DNA of 39,747 nucleotides from an uncultured Flavobacteriaceae bacterium (GTDB lineage: Bacteria; Bacteroidota; Bacteroidia; Flavobacteriales; Flavobacteriaceae). The DNA lies in NCBI GenBank assembly GCA_938073895.1, contig CALJFB010000064.1:1-39747 (forward strand). Reading direction: 5' to 3'. The stretch's first letter is position 1, and the number at the start of each line of letters is the position of its first letter. Shown in pieces: positions 16,815 to 24,932 of this stretch. A model generated the notes under the pieces. It ran no database searches. It worked only from the letters and a program-made list of their open reading frames with translations, and had not been told where the DNA came from. The position numbers and the translations under genes were made by a program.

Positions 16815-18269
16815 CTAAGCTGTTGTGCTTTTTGTCTGACTAGAAGAACCTCTTGGTCCATCTCTTTTTTGTAGTATTTTATCGGAATGTAAAAGTGCTA
16901 CAGTTTCTGCAGAACCTTTTACTTTAGAAGCACTTCTAATTAACATTTCTGTTTCAAACTTATCTAATACGCTTTCTTGAATGCCTTTTTCTCTCCATTT
17001 AGAATCTTGTCTGCAGCCATTGTGTATTTCTCTAGCCAATGCTAATGCATCTAATATAGCTTGATTTGCGCCTTGACCTTTAAAAGGACTCATTGGATGC
17101 GCTGCATCTCCAATTAAAGTAGTTTTGGTGCTTTTTCTTAACTGTTCTGGCTTAAGTGTTTCCCTATCGTAAACTGGATAGCCAGAAACGTGAGATTCTA
17201 AAGTTGCCTTTAATATTTGCGGAACTGGATCGTGCCATTGCGTTCTTTTACAAGCTTCTTCTTTAAGTGCTTTAGAACCTTTTTTACTTAATGCTTTAGC
17301 TTCATCTAGTGGCATAAAAAAACTAAGTTGCCACATAATTGTATCTTTAGAATATGGCATCATGTAAATGCGTTCTTTACCATTTGCAGTTTGAAAAACG
17401 GTTGAAGAATCTAATAATTCACATTCGGAAATACCTTTAATATCTTTTAAAGGACAAATACCTAAAATAACAATACAGCCTAAGTAACGCAAAGGTGCAT
17501 CGTTTTTAATAACTAACTTTCTAACGGTACTTCTAATACCATCTGCGCCAACAATTAAATCTGCTTTTGTGGTTTTAGGTTCACCATTTACAAGAAAATT
17601 AAGTGTTACACCATTTTTTTTATCTTCTTTAAAATCTATTAATTGATGATTCCATTCTATGGCATTATCTTTTTTTAGCTGATTTAAAAAGTTTAATCGT
17701 AACGATTGTCTGGCTATATGTATGTTGGTGTTTTTTGTAGAATCTTGTGCATTAGGATTTCTCCATTTTCTAAAACCCCATTCACCAATAACTTCGCCAT
17801 CTGTTTTGTGCACTAAATGTCTTGTAGAGAACACGCCTTCTTTTAAAGAGAATAACCCCAATCCTTTTATAGCTTTGCTTGCTTGTTGTAAAGTTAAGCC
17901 GTAACCTTGAGATCTGGAGTTAAAACTGCTATCGCGTTCAAAAAGTGTAAACGGAATACCTCTATGCAAAAAAGCAACTGCTAAAGCAATACCGCCAATA
18001 CCGCCACCAATAATAGCAACATTTGGATAGTTTTTGGTATCTATTTCTGTGACAGTTGTAGTTTTAATTAATCCAGAGCCTAGACATTCTAAGCAATCGT
18101 ATAAATGTCCTATTGGTTTTTTAGGAATAGAACCTGTTTGGTCTGATTTTTCGAATTCATCTAAGGCTATTTGGTAATTTAAGCGAACTCTTTTATGAAC
18201 TTTCATATTTTTTTTGCCTCGACCTTTACATTCTTGACAAATTTTCCAATTGTTCTTTTCGTTTTCCAC
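16815..18269 (-). CDS. FAD-dependent monooxygenase with N-terminal DnaJ-type zinc-finger motifs
   Basis: Residues ~83-450 are a class A flavoprotein monooxygenase (PHBH/TetX-like fold). The dinucleotide-binding motif is VAIIGGGIGGIALAVAFL (G88-G93) with acidic end TLFERD, then the DG motif LIVGADGIRSTVR and the GD motif LIGDAAHPMSPFKGQGANQA. Substrate is unknown; such enzymes hydroxylate aromatic compounds or inactivate drugs. In front of it are two CxxCxGxG repeats (C11-C14 and C59-C62), as in the DnaJ zinc finger, separated by a basic segment, so a zinc site of four cysteines is likely. The tail is Ser/Thr-rich. At 484 residues it is about 90 longer than the plain enzymes. It is monocistronic. 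Confidence 0.85.
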   Translation of the reverse strand: MENEKNNWKICQECKGRGKKNMKVHKRVRLNYQIALDEFEKSDQTGSIPKKPIGHLYDCLECLGSGLIKTTTVTEIDTKNYPNVAIIGGGIGGIALAVAFLHRGIPFTLFERDSSFNSRSQGYGLTLQQASKAIKGLGLFSLKEGVFSTRHLVHKTDGEVIGEWGFRKWRNPNAQDSTKNTNIHIARQSLRLNFLNQLKKDNAIEWNHQLIDFKEDKKNGVTLNFLVNGEPKTTKADLIVGADGIRSTVRKLVIKNDAPLRYLGCIVILGICPLKDIKGISECELLDSSTVFQTANGKERIYMMPYSKDTIMWQLSFFMPLDEAKALSKKGSKALKEEACKRTQWHDPVPQILKATLESHVSGYPVYDRETLKPEQLRKSTKTTLIGDAAHPMSPFKGQGANQAILDALALAREIHNGCRQDSKWREKGIQESVLDKFETEMLIRSASKVKGSAETVALLHSDKILQKRDGPRGSSSQTKSTTA

Positions 18270-18411
18270 TTTTTAAACCCTTTTTTAGCTGATATAATTA
18301 CTTTTCAAATAAAAATAGTTATCACTAAGTTTATATTGCTATTATGTTAAAATTTATAGCAAAGCGAAATTAGTCGAAAATTCTTTTAAAGTCAAATTGA
18401 AGTAAAATAAA

Positions 18412-18440
18412 AAAGGACTTCTAAAAAATAGAAATCCTTT
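18412..18440 (-). terminator. Hairpin terminator after the lysine-rich mini-gene
   Basis: AAAGGACTTCTA (18412-18423) pairs with TAGAAATCCTTT (18429-18440) with one mismatch. It is nearly the same sequence as the metK terminator at 18708-18739. Confidence 0.65.
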
Positions 18441-18479
18441 AAAGCATATAATAATACTTTATGAGCTAATTAGAAGTTC

Positions 18480-18590
18480 TTACTTTTTAGCGGCTTTTTT
18501 TAATCTTTTTTCTTCTTTTTTCTCTTTAGGAGTTTTTGTTGCTTCTTTTTTTACGCTCTTTTTTGCATCTTGTCCTTTTCCCTTACTATT
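18480..18590 (-). pseudogene. Lysine-rich small protein gene lacking a start codon
   Basis: Frame of 36 codons ending in TAA at 18480-18482 and reading SKGKGQDAKKSVKKEATKT...EEKRLKKAAKK. I recall small flavobacterial proteins of the form M-(S/A/G)-KGxGxDAKK...K; function unknown, possibly nucleic-acid binding given the charge. Here the expected ATG AGT AAG is AATAGTAAG: the frame has a stop codon immediately before AAT and no ATG, GTG or TTG inside. Deletion of one G from ATGAGT would produce this. A hairpin terminator follows directly. It is either a pseudogene by start loss or a one-base sequence error. Confidence 0.5.
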
Positions 18591-18707
18591 TTATAATTAA
18601 TTAATTTTTACGATTAGTTCCTAAAACGTAATCTTAGGTTAAATTATTTAGGTTGTAAAACGAAGTTAATTTAAAAATCCACACAAGAACTATTATTTAA
18701 GAATAAA

Positions 18708-18739
18708 AAAAGGATTTCTAAATTAATAGAAATCCTTTT
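18708..18739 (-). terminator. metK intrinsic terminator
   Basis: Perfect 13-bp stem: AAAAGGATTTCTA (18708-18720) with TAGAAATCCTTTT (18727-18739), loop AATTAA, and T run on the minus strand. It lies 22 bases after the metK stop. Confidence 0.88.
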
Positions 18740-18761
18740 AATTGTATAATTAGTTTGGTTT

Positions 18762-20018
18762 TTATATTCCAAAAGCTTCTTTAACAGTATCTACAAAATC
18801 TAATTTCTCCCAAGTAAATGTTTCAATTGTTTCTGTAATTTCTTCGCCTATTGGGTTCTTAAAAGTTACTGTTTTTATTTCTGGAGTTCTTCCCATATGT
18901 CCGTAGGCAGCAGTTTCAGAATAAATAGGAGCTCTTAGTTTTAAGCGTTGTTCTATAAAGTAAGGACGCATATCAAAAATAGATTCTACAATCTTACTAA
19001 TTTCACCGTCAGTTTTAGTAACAGTTGCAGTGCCATAAGTTTCTACATTAATACTTGTTGGTTTTGCTACACCAATGGCATAACTAACTTGTACTAAAAC
19101 TTCTTTACATAAACCTGCTGCAACTAAGTTTTTTGCAATATGTCTTGTAGCATAAGCACCAGATCTGTCTACTTTACTTGGGTCTTTTCCAGAAAAAGCA
19201 CCGCCACCATGCGCACCTTTTCCGCCATAGGTATCTACAATAATTTTACGACCTGTTAATCCTGTATCGCCATGAGGTCCACCAATTACAAAAACACCTG
19301 TTGGGTTAATGTGGTAAGTTATTTTATCTGTAAATAATTTCTGAATATGTGCTGGTAATTTTGCTACAACTCTTGGAATTAAAATGTTAACAATATCAGC
19401 TTTTATTTTAGCTAACATTACCTCATCATTTGTGTTAAAATCGTCGTGTTGTGTAGATAGTACAATTGCATCTATACGTTGTGGCACGTTATCGTCGCTA
19501 TACTCAATAGTAACCTGAGATTTTGCATCTGGTCTTAAGTAAGTAATATCTTTGTTTTCGCGTCGTATTTCTGCTAATTCTTTTAGAAGTCTATGCGAAA
19601 GTTCTAAAGCTAATGGCATATAGTTTTCGGTTTCGTCTGTTGCGTAACCAAACATCATTCCTTGATCTCCAGCACCTTGATCTTCAGGGTTTATTTTGTC
19701 AACACCTTGATTAATATCTGGAGATTGCTCATGTATTGCAGATAAAACACCGCAAGAACTTCCATCAAACATATATTCACTTTTAGTATAACCAATTTTA
19801 TTGATTACATCTCGTGCAATTTGTTGCACATCTAAATATGTGTTAGATTTTACTTCTCCAGCCAAAATTACTTGACCAGTAGTAACTAATGTTTCGCAAG
19901 CAACTTTAGATTGCTTGTCGAATGCTAAAAAATTATCGATTAGAGCATCACTAATTTGATCAGCTATTTTATCTGGATGACCTTCAGAAACACTTTCGGA
20001 TGTAAATAAATAAGACAT
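18762..20018 (-). CDS. metK: S-adenosylmethionine synthetase
   Basis: Makes S-adenosylmethionine from methionine and ATP, supplying the many methyltransferases and radical-SAM enzymes in the cell (ubiE, rsmG, rlmN and queA in this window). It has 418 residues, slightly longer than E. coli MetK (384). Motifs: [18 protein letters not shown], the hexapeptide-containing [39 protein letters not shown] and the P-loop-like [27 protein letters not shown]. The leader of about 130 bases contains a SAM-II riboswitch, so synthesis should be repressed by its own product. Confidence 0.98.
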   Translation of the reverse strand: MSYLFTSESVSEGHPDKIADQISDALIDNFLAFDKQSKVACETLVTTGQVILAGEVKSNTYLDVQQIARDVINKIGYTKSEYMFDGSSCGVLSAIHEQSPDINQGVDKINPEDQGAGDQGMMFGYATDETENYMPLALELSHRLLKELAEIRRENKDITYLRPDAKSQVTIEYSDDNVPQRIDAIVLSTQHDDFNTNDEVMLAKIKADIVNILIPRVVAKLPAHIQKLFTDKITYHINPTGVFVIGGPHGDTGLTGRKIIVDTYGGKGAHGGGAFSGKDPSKVDRSGAYATRHIAKNLVAAGLCKEVLVQVSYAIGVAKPTSINVETYGTATVTKTDGEISKIVESIFDMRPYFIEQRLKLRAPIYSETAAYGHMGRTPEIKTVTFKNPIGEEITETIETFTWEKLDFVDTVKEAFGI

Positions 20019-20064
20019 AACTGTACACTTAAATTTTTTGAATTAATAAAATATTTAAGATTGC

Positions 20065-20108
20065 AATTGCTAAAAAGAAGTAGATTGAATTTTACTGCTT
20101 TAGCAATT
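20065..20108 (-). promoter_or_regulatory. Alternative hairpin competing with the SAM-II pseudoknot
   Basis: The aptamer's 3' strand AATTGCTAAA (minus strand, over 20099-20108) is perfectly complementary over 10 bases to TTTAGCAATT further downstream (20065-20074), with a 24-base loop. Pairing here would withdraw the GCUAAA strand needed for SAM binding, so it is a candidate expression platform. Confidence 0.5.
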
Positions 20109-20146
20109 TTTTATAGAGGTCGCAATCAGACAAATCATTCCTCTTT
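20095..20146 (-). ncRNA. SAM-II riboswitch aptamer in the metK leader
   Basis: Read on the minus strand, the RNA has a short P1 stem AGAGG (20144-20140) / CCUCU (20119-20115) enclosing AAUGAUUUGUCUGAUUGCGA, followed by an A-rich linker and UUGCUAAAGCAG. The strings UGAUUUG, UUGC and GCUAAA in that order and spacing are the hallmark of the SAM-II (metA-type) pseudoknot; loop CUGAUUGC can pair with GCUAAAGCAG across P1. The transcript start predicted from the TATATTTG element is at the aptamer's first bases. About 76 bases separate the aptamer from the metK ATG. Recognition is by eye from recalled SAM-II sequences, without a covariance search. Confidence 0.82.
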
Positions 20147-20154
20147 GTATGCTG

Positions 20155-20162
20155 CAAATATA
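20155..20162 (-). promoter_or_regulatory. -7 promoter element for metK
   Basis: TATATTTG followed by C on the minus strand, matching TAnnTTTG, about 10 bases before the riboswitch. A TTG exists further upstream but at an atypical 29-base spacing. Confidence 0.65.
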
Positions 20163-20169
20163 GAGTTTT

Positions 20170-20677
20170 ATTTTTGAGATTAATAAATAGTCAATGTTAA
20201 TTTTTATGTTAAATGAGTTTTAATTAATTTATTACATTAATAAAGTTTCCAGTATATAATTTTAAAGCATTAATAATTGGTTAATATCCAATTTTTTTTT
20301 TCGGCGAATAGAAATTAGTAGCTTTTGCTTTATAGCTTAAATGAAACATTTTTTTTACCATTATTTAGCTTGCTACAAAATTAGATGCATTGGAACTTGG
20401 ACATAGAAAAGAATGCTATTAAATTTGGTAGATCAAGTAATTATCAAATAAAAAAATAGGTGTTTTTACAATTGGTGCTGTAAATACTTATAAAAATAAA
20501 TTAAAATTAATACTTTGCGGTTTCCACAAAAAAGTTAAAATGTACAAACGTATTTTTAGACGTATTGTTCCAGTTAAAAATATGTTGTAACACACATAAA
20601 ATTCTGGTGTTTAAGGTTTTTTGGAGCTAAATAAAATTACTTAAAACGGTTATAGAAAAGCTATTGTACAAGTTGTT
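20170..20677. other. Intergenic region between metK and the ferredoxin gene; possible gene remnant
   Basis: No intact gene. On the plus strand, 20368-20419 reads KLDALELGHRKE-like codons, 20413-20458 in the next frame reads AIKFGRSSNYQIKK and stops, and 20441-20590 is open for 49 codons (GVFTIGAVNTYKNKLKLI). These could be pieces of one decayed gene with frameshifts, but I do not recognise it and chance frames are possible in such AT-rich DNA. Confidence 0.25.
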
Positions 20678-21007
20678 ATGGAAGATGTTACTATATTTAT
20701 TACAGATCGAGATGGTGTAAAACACGAAGTTCAAGCTCCAACAGATATGGCTATGAATCTTATGGAAGTTGTACGTTCTTATGAACTTGCTCCCGAAGGT
20801 ACAATTGGTATTTGTGGTGGAATGGCTATGTGTGCTTCTTGCCAATGTTATATAGAAAATGATATTGAAATAAATCCAATGGAAGACGATGAAGATGCTA
20901 TGTTATCTGAAGCTTTTAATGTAAAAGATAATAGTCGTTTAAGTTGCCAAATTCCAATAACAGACGCATTACATAACTTAGAAGTTACACTAGCACCAGA
21001 ATCTTAA
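20678..21007 (+). CDS. [2Fe-2S] ferredoxin, adrenodoxin type
   Basis: Small electron carrier of 109 residues with the plant/adrenodoxin beta-grasp fold. Cluster ligands are Cys46, Cys52, Cys55 and Cys90 in the pattern CGGMAMCASC ... LSC; Cys57 is an extra cysteine. The acidic stretch after the cluster loop (NPMEDDEDAML) and RLSCQIPITDAL are typical of the adrenodoxin class that serves cytochromes P450, Fe-S assembly or desaturases. No ferredoxin reductase or Fe-S assembly gene is adjacent, so its partner is unknown. Confidence 0.93.
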   Translation: MEDVTIFITDRDGVKHEVQAPTDMAMNLMEVVRSYELAPEGTIGICGGMAMCASCQCYIENDIEINPMEDDEDAMLSEAFNVKDNSRLSCQIPITDALHNLEVTLAPES

Positions 21008-21338
21008 GAGATTTTACATAAATAAATTTCCTTTTTTTATTCATAAAACCTTATTGTTTGTAGCTTAATTCTGTGTAATAAATTAGTCTAAAGAGTTTGT
21101 TTTAGCCTAGTTTATTAGTTTAGATAAGAATAAATTTAATATTTTTTTTTTTTTTGGAAACGTAAATTATCTAAAATTTATATGTTTGCACTACTTTAAA
21201 TTACTTGTTTTTAGTCCTTTATTTAACTTCTAAGGTATAAATAGTAGTCGTGTTACTTTATTGTAAAATGGGTTTCTTCGTCTTAATTAGATTTAGAACT
21301 CAACTAAAAGAATTACTTTAGCGAACTAAAAAACAACT
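21008..21338. other. Intergenic region upstream of the LPS deacylase gene
   Basis: No gene is seen. There is a 15-base T run at about 21141-21155. A promoter element TATGTTTG lies at 21181-21188. The deacylase leader would be about 145 bases long; I see no recognisable riboswitch in it. Confidence 0.5.
21181..21188 (+). promoter_or_regulatory. -7 promoter element for the LPS deacylase operon
   Basis: TATGTTTG followed by CA matches TAnnTTTG. A TTG at 21154-21156 lies 24 bases upstream, slightly longer than the usual -33 spacing. Confidence 0.55.
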
Positions 21339-22451
21339 ATGAAGTCGCTGTTTTATTGTTTATTATTTTTTATCACTTTGTGTGTTTCAGCCCAAGAAAC
21401 TCAGCAGTTTCCCTCAAAAAGTTATACTTCAGAATTAGAGATTAATTATTTCTACGGAAGTATTTTATTACACAATCCAGATATTTCTCACTTAATAACA
21501 GGTCATCCTACAGGATTTATAGCCGCATTTAATAAAAAAACGTATGGTTTTAACGCCTGGGAAAGCAGATTTAATTACCCAGATTATGGCGGTTCTTTTA
21601 TATATCAAGATTTAAAAAATGAATTTTTAGGAGATACTTACAGTGTTTACGGTCATTATAATTTTTACTTTTTAAAAAGAAACTTACAATTTAGAATTGG
21701 TCAAGGAATTGCATTAGCCACTAATCCTTATAACAGAGAAACCAATTATAGAAACAATGCATTTGGTACAAAAATATTAAGTTCTACCTTTTTTATGCTT
21801 AATTATACCAAACCTAATTTATATAAAGGCTTTGGTTTAAAAGCAGGAGTTTCTGTAATTCATTATTCTAATGCAAATGTAAAAGCGCCTAATACGTCTA
21901 CAAATACCTTTGCTTTTAGTGTAGGAGCAACGTATAATTTACATTACAACGACATTCCAGAATATCAAGCATCTACAGAAGAAAAAAAGTTTAAAGAACC
22001 TATTAAATTTAATATAGCTTTTAGATCTGGTATAAACGAAAGCGATGTGGTTGGAACAGGACAATTTCCTTTCTATATTATTTCTGCTTATGCAGATAAA
22101 CGTTTAAATCGAAAATCTTCAATTCAATTAGGTACAGATGTTTTCTTTTCAAAATTTTTAGAAGAACATATAAAATATACCTCTATAGCATTCCCAAATC
22201 TAAACGTTTCTGGTAACGAAGATTATAAACGTGTAGGTGTTTTTGTGGGTCACGAGCTATTTATTAATAAAATGTCTATTATAACTCAGTTAGGTTATTA
22301 TGTCTATTATCCATTCGATTTTGAAGGTCGCGTTTATAACAGAATTGGTTTAAAACGTTACTTTGGAAAAAAACTATTTGCTGCAGCAACTTTAAAATCT
22401 CACAGTGCAAAAGCCGAAGCAGTAGAATTTGGAATTGGTATTAGACTTTAA
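21339..22451 (+). CDS. PagL-like acyloxyacyl hydrolase (lipid A 3-O-deacylase family)
   Basis: Secreted outer-membrane beta-barrel of 370 residues with a clear signal peptide (LLFFITLCVSAQ). The likely role is removal of an acyl chain from lipid A. The PagL catalytic His-Ser pair is visible in VIHYSNANVKAPN at about residue 174, preceded by the usual family regions NYFYGSILLHNPDISHLITGHPTG, YPDYGGSFIYQDLKNEFLG and FRIGQGIALATNPY. It is longer than PagL of Salmonella (about 185 residues), with an extra barrel-like C-terminal half, as common in Bacteroidota members of the family. The gene behind it starts 10 bp after its stop, so they form an operon. Confidence 0.85.
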   Translation: MKSLFYCLLFFITLCVSAQETQQFPSKSYTSELEINYFYGSILLHNPDISHLITGHPTGFIAAFNKKTYGFNAWESRFNYPDYGGSFIYQDLKNEFLGDTYSVYGHYNFYFLKRNLQFRIGQGIALATNPYNRETNYRNNAFGTKILSSTFFMLNYTKPNLYKGFGLKAGVSVIHYSNANVKAPNTSTNTFAFSVGATYNLHYNDIPEYQASTEEKKFKEPIKFNIAFRSGINESDVVGTGQFPFYIISAYADKRLNRKSSIQLGTDVFFSKFLEEHIKYTSIAFPNLNVSGNEDYKRVGVFVGHELFINKMSIITQLGYYVYYPFDFEGRVYNRIGLKRYFGKKLFAAATLKSHSAKAEAVEFGIGIRL

Positions 22452-22461
22452 ATTATTAAAA

Positions 22462-23205
22462 ATGAAAAAACTATTATACATATTTGCCTTAATTTTATTA
22501 GCGTCTTGTAATGGTGATAACGTACCAGATTGTTTTAAGAACTCTGGAGATATTATGACTAAAGAATTTGCAATAACACCATTTACTAAAATAACTGTTT
22601 TTGAAAACGTAGAAATGGTAATTACCGAAGCACCAGATTTTAAAGTTACAGTTTCTACAGGCGAATATTTAATGGATAATGTTGAAGTAAAAGTAGAAGG
22701 CAACCGACTAAAATTATACGATAATAATGGTTGTAATTTAACCAGAGATTATGGCTTAACCAAAATTTATGTTGAAGCGCCAAATGTAACCGAAATTAGA
22801 AGTAGTACAGGATTAACAATTAGTAGTAATGGCGTACTTAACTATCCATTGTTACATTTAATATCTGAAGACGATTCTGGCGATTTTACAAGATCTGGAA
22901 ACTTCAATATAGAAGTTGCTAATACTAATATATCTGTTACTGTAAACGCATTGTCAACTTCTTTTATTTCGGGAACAACAGATAAATTAACTATTTTTTA
23001 CGCGTCAGGAGATTCAAGATTTGAAGGCAGAAATTTAATAGCGCAAGAAGTGAGTATTTTCCATAGAGGAACAAACGATATTACAGTAAATCCACAAGTT
23101 AAATTAACAGCTAACTTGGTAAGTACAGGAAATGTTATTTCTGTAAATACGCCAGCAGATTTAGATATTCAGGAACAGTATATTGGTCGCGTAATTTTTG
23201 AGTAA
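22462..23205 (+). CDS. Head-GIN domain lipoprotein (DUF2807)
   Basis: Cell-envelope lipoprotein of 247 residues. I chose ATG 22462, which gives MKKLLYIFALILLASC with Cys16 as the lipidation site; the longer frame from 22429 overlaps the deacylase and lacks a signal at its start. The body is a beta-helix of repeated strands typical of the putative auto-transporter adhesin head-GIN domain: FTKITVFENVEMVITEAPDFKV, VKVEGNRLKLYDNNGC, VTEIRSSTGLTI, ATISGTTDKL-type repeats. Molecular role is unknown; pairing with the deacylase suggests an envelope function. Confidence 0.88.
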   Translation: MKKLLYIFALILLASCNGDNVPDCFKNSGDIMTKEFAITPFTKITVFENVEMVITEAPDFKVTVSTGEYLMDNVEVKVEGNRLKLYDNNGCNLTRDYGLTKIYVEAPNVTEIRSSTGLTISSNGVLNYPLLHLISEDDSGDFTRSGNFNIEVANTNISVTVNALSTSFISGTTDKLTIFYASGDSRFEGRNLIAQEVSIFHRGTNDITVNPQVKLTANLVSTGNVISVNTPADLDIQEQYIGRVIFE

Positions 23206-23378
23206 GCCAAATAAATTCTTGATAAGGCATCTGTTTTATATAAAAAAAGCATAATTACATTAGAGTAAGTAACTTAAAAGCGCACTATAAAAGATTTCAA
23301 ATAAATTTGTATTGTCGTAGTTTTTCAATTTAAAAGTAAAGCTGTTGTTTTTATAGATTTAGTGTTTTAATCTATAAA

Positions 23379-23927
23379 TCATTTATTTTTTTTCGCGAAT
23401 AATTTTTTAAATTCTTTTGTTACTTTTCTATTAGAATAATACTTAAATGGATTTGGTTCTTTTTGTCTTGTAAATGAAACACAATTTATTAAAATGTCAT
23501 TTCCATTATATATTACAATAATTTGTTTGTTGTGTCTATTTAATGTTTTTGTAAATGGAATTTCTAAAATATCTAATTGATTATTTGAAGATTGAATATC
23601 CCAATTGTTTTCAGAAACTATTTCTTTAACTAATCTTGAGTTTTGGATTTCAGATATGCCAATTATTTTGTCAAGCGAGTAGGTTTTGGTTAGTGTAATA
23701 AGATATAATATACAAATTGTTATTATTAATAGAAATATTGGAAGAGATATTTTATAGGATTGACCTCTAATTATGTCATCGTAAAAATAAACGGATGTAA
23801 CATATAGGAAAAAGATTAAACTTAAAGGAATTAAGAAATTTTCCAATATTTTATTTACAATAGACCTATTAAAGCATAATTCTCGATGCTTTATAGATTT
23901 TGGTATGTCAATATTTAATTCATTCAT
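23379..23927 (-). CDS. Unknown membrane protein downstream of gldA
   Basis: Not recognised. It has 182 residues with two adjacent membrane segments at about 32-52 (FLIPLSLIFFLYVTSVYF) and 63-82 (LPIFLLIITICILYLITL) and a soluble C-terminal part of mixed strands (QIIVIYNGNDILINCVSF) ending in a basic tail (NRKVTKEFKKLFAKKNK). The two-helix plus beta-rich layout resembles membrane-bound PH-like proteins, but that is only a guess. The start lies 4 bp after the gldA stop, so it is co-transcribed. It is not one of the known gliding genes gldF or gldG. Confidence 0.65.
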   Translation of the reverse strand: MNELNIDIPKSIKHRELCFNRSIVNKILENFLIPLSLIFFLYVTSVYFYDDIIRGQSYKISLPIFLLIITICILYLITLTKTYSLDKIIGISEIQNSRLVKEIVSENNWDIQSSNNQLDILEIPFTKTLNRHNKQIIVIYNGNDILINCVSFTRQKEPNPFKYYSNRKVTKEFKKLFAKKNK

Positions 23928-23931
23928 AAAC

Positions 23932-24825
23932 TTAATTCGTTAACGCTCTAAACATACTTTCTAAACTCGCATTTTTCTGATTTAGTTGAAGAATTTTCAA
24001 CTCATTATCATGTGCAAAATCAAATACATAACTACGCATATCTTTTTGTGTATTAAAGGTAATTTCGTAAATAAAATCGTGTGTGTTTTTTACTTTAGTT
24101 ACATTTGGTAGCTTCAATAAAAAAGCATCTTCAACACGATAATCAAACTCTACAATAACCACTTGGTCTTGGCCTTTTCTTAAAGCGTCTAAACTTTTGT
24201 TGGCTACAATTTCGCCTTTATTAATAATTATAACACGATCGCACATTGCTTCAACTTCTTGCATAATATGTGTGCTTAAAAAAACCGTTTTCTCTTTTCC
24301 AATGGTTTTAATTAAGTTTCTAATATCAATTAATTGGTTAGGATCTAAACCTGTAGTTGGTTCGTCTAAAATTAAAACATCTGGATTATGTAGTAACGCA
24401 TTTGCTAAACCAACACGTTGGCGGTAACCTTTAGATAATTGCCCAATTTTTTTATGACATTCTGGTGTTAATCCAGTTAACTCTATAACTTCGTTAATTC
24501 TATTTTTGTCCACATTATAAATAGATGCATTGTAGGCTAAATATTCTTTAACGTATAATTCTAAATGTAGCGGATTGTGTTCTGGTAAGTAACCAATACT
24601 TGTTTGTACCAATTTTTCTTGAGTAATAACATTAAAATCATTTACAGTAGCATTTCCAGAAGTTGCAGGAATATAAGTAGTTAAAATCTTCATCATTGTC
24701 GATTTTCCTGCACCATTTGGACCTAAAAAACCAACTATTTCAGGCTTTTTAACTTCAAAAGAAATGTTATTCAACGCTTTTTGCGAACCGTACATTTTTG
24801 TAATATTTTCTACAACAATAGACAT
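23932..24825 (-). CDS. gldA: Gliding-motility ABC transporter ATP-binding subunit GldA
   Basis: ATPase of the Gld ABC transporter (with GldF and GldG in Flavobacterium johnsoniae). It has 297 residues. Walker A GPNGAGKST (residues 35-43), signature LSKGYRQRVGLANALLH, Walker B VLILDEPTTGLD and switch STHIMQEVEAMCD are all intact. GldA-specific features include YLPEHNPLHLELYVKEYLAYNA and the C-terminal LQLNQKNASLESMFRAL. gldF and gldG are not adjacent here, as in other flavobacteria where they are a separate operon. A TATTTTTG promoter element lies 15 bases upstream. Confidence 0.9.
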   Translation of the reverse strand: MSIVVENITKMYGSQKALNNISFEVKKPEIVGFLGPNGAGKSTMMKILTTYIPATSGNATVNDFNVITQEKLVQTSIGYLPEHNPLHLELYVKEYLAYNASIYNVDKNRINEVIELTGLTPECHKKIGQLSKGYRQRVGLANALLHNPDVLILDEPTTGLDPNQLIDIRNLIKTIGKEKTVFLSTHIMQEVEAMCDRVIIINKGEIVANKSLDALRKGQDQVVIVEFDYRVEDAFLLKLPNVTKVKNTHDFIYEITFNTQKDMRSYVFDFAHDNELKILQLNQKNASLESMFRALTN

Positions 24826-24840
24826 AAACTAGGTTTTTAT

Positions 24841-24848
24841 CAAAAATA
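24841..24848 (-). promoter_or_regulatory. -7 promoter element for gldA
   Basis: TATTTTTG on the minus strand matches TAnnTTTG; the leader would be about 10 bases. Confidence 0.5.
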
Positions 24849-24932
24849 GAGCTTTTTATATAGTATTGAAACGAAAAAAAATAAAATAAATGATTTCAGT
24901 TCTAAATTTTTTTATAATTTAGCTTAATAGTT

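Noticed and set aside
20341-20406. 22-codon frame at 20341 (MKHFFYHYLACYK...) as another leader peptide
   Set aside because: No terminator/antiterminator pair follows it and the next gene is a ferredoxin, with no reason for amino-acid attenuation.
20627-20845. 72-codon minus-strand frame across the ferredoxin start
   Set aside because: Antisense shadow of the ferredoxin gene; His/Ser/Thr/Asn-rich composition typical of reverse-strand reading.
22429-22461. Extended start of the head-GIN lipoprotein at 22429
   Set aside because: It overlaps the deacylase gene and displaces the lipoprotein signal, which begins exactly at 22462.
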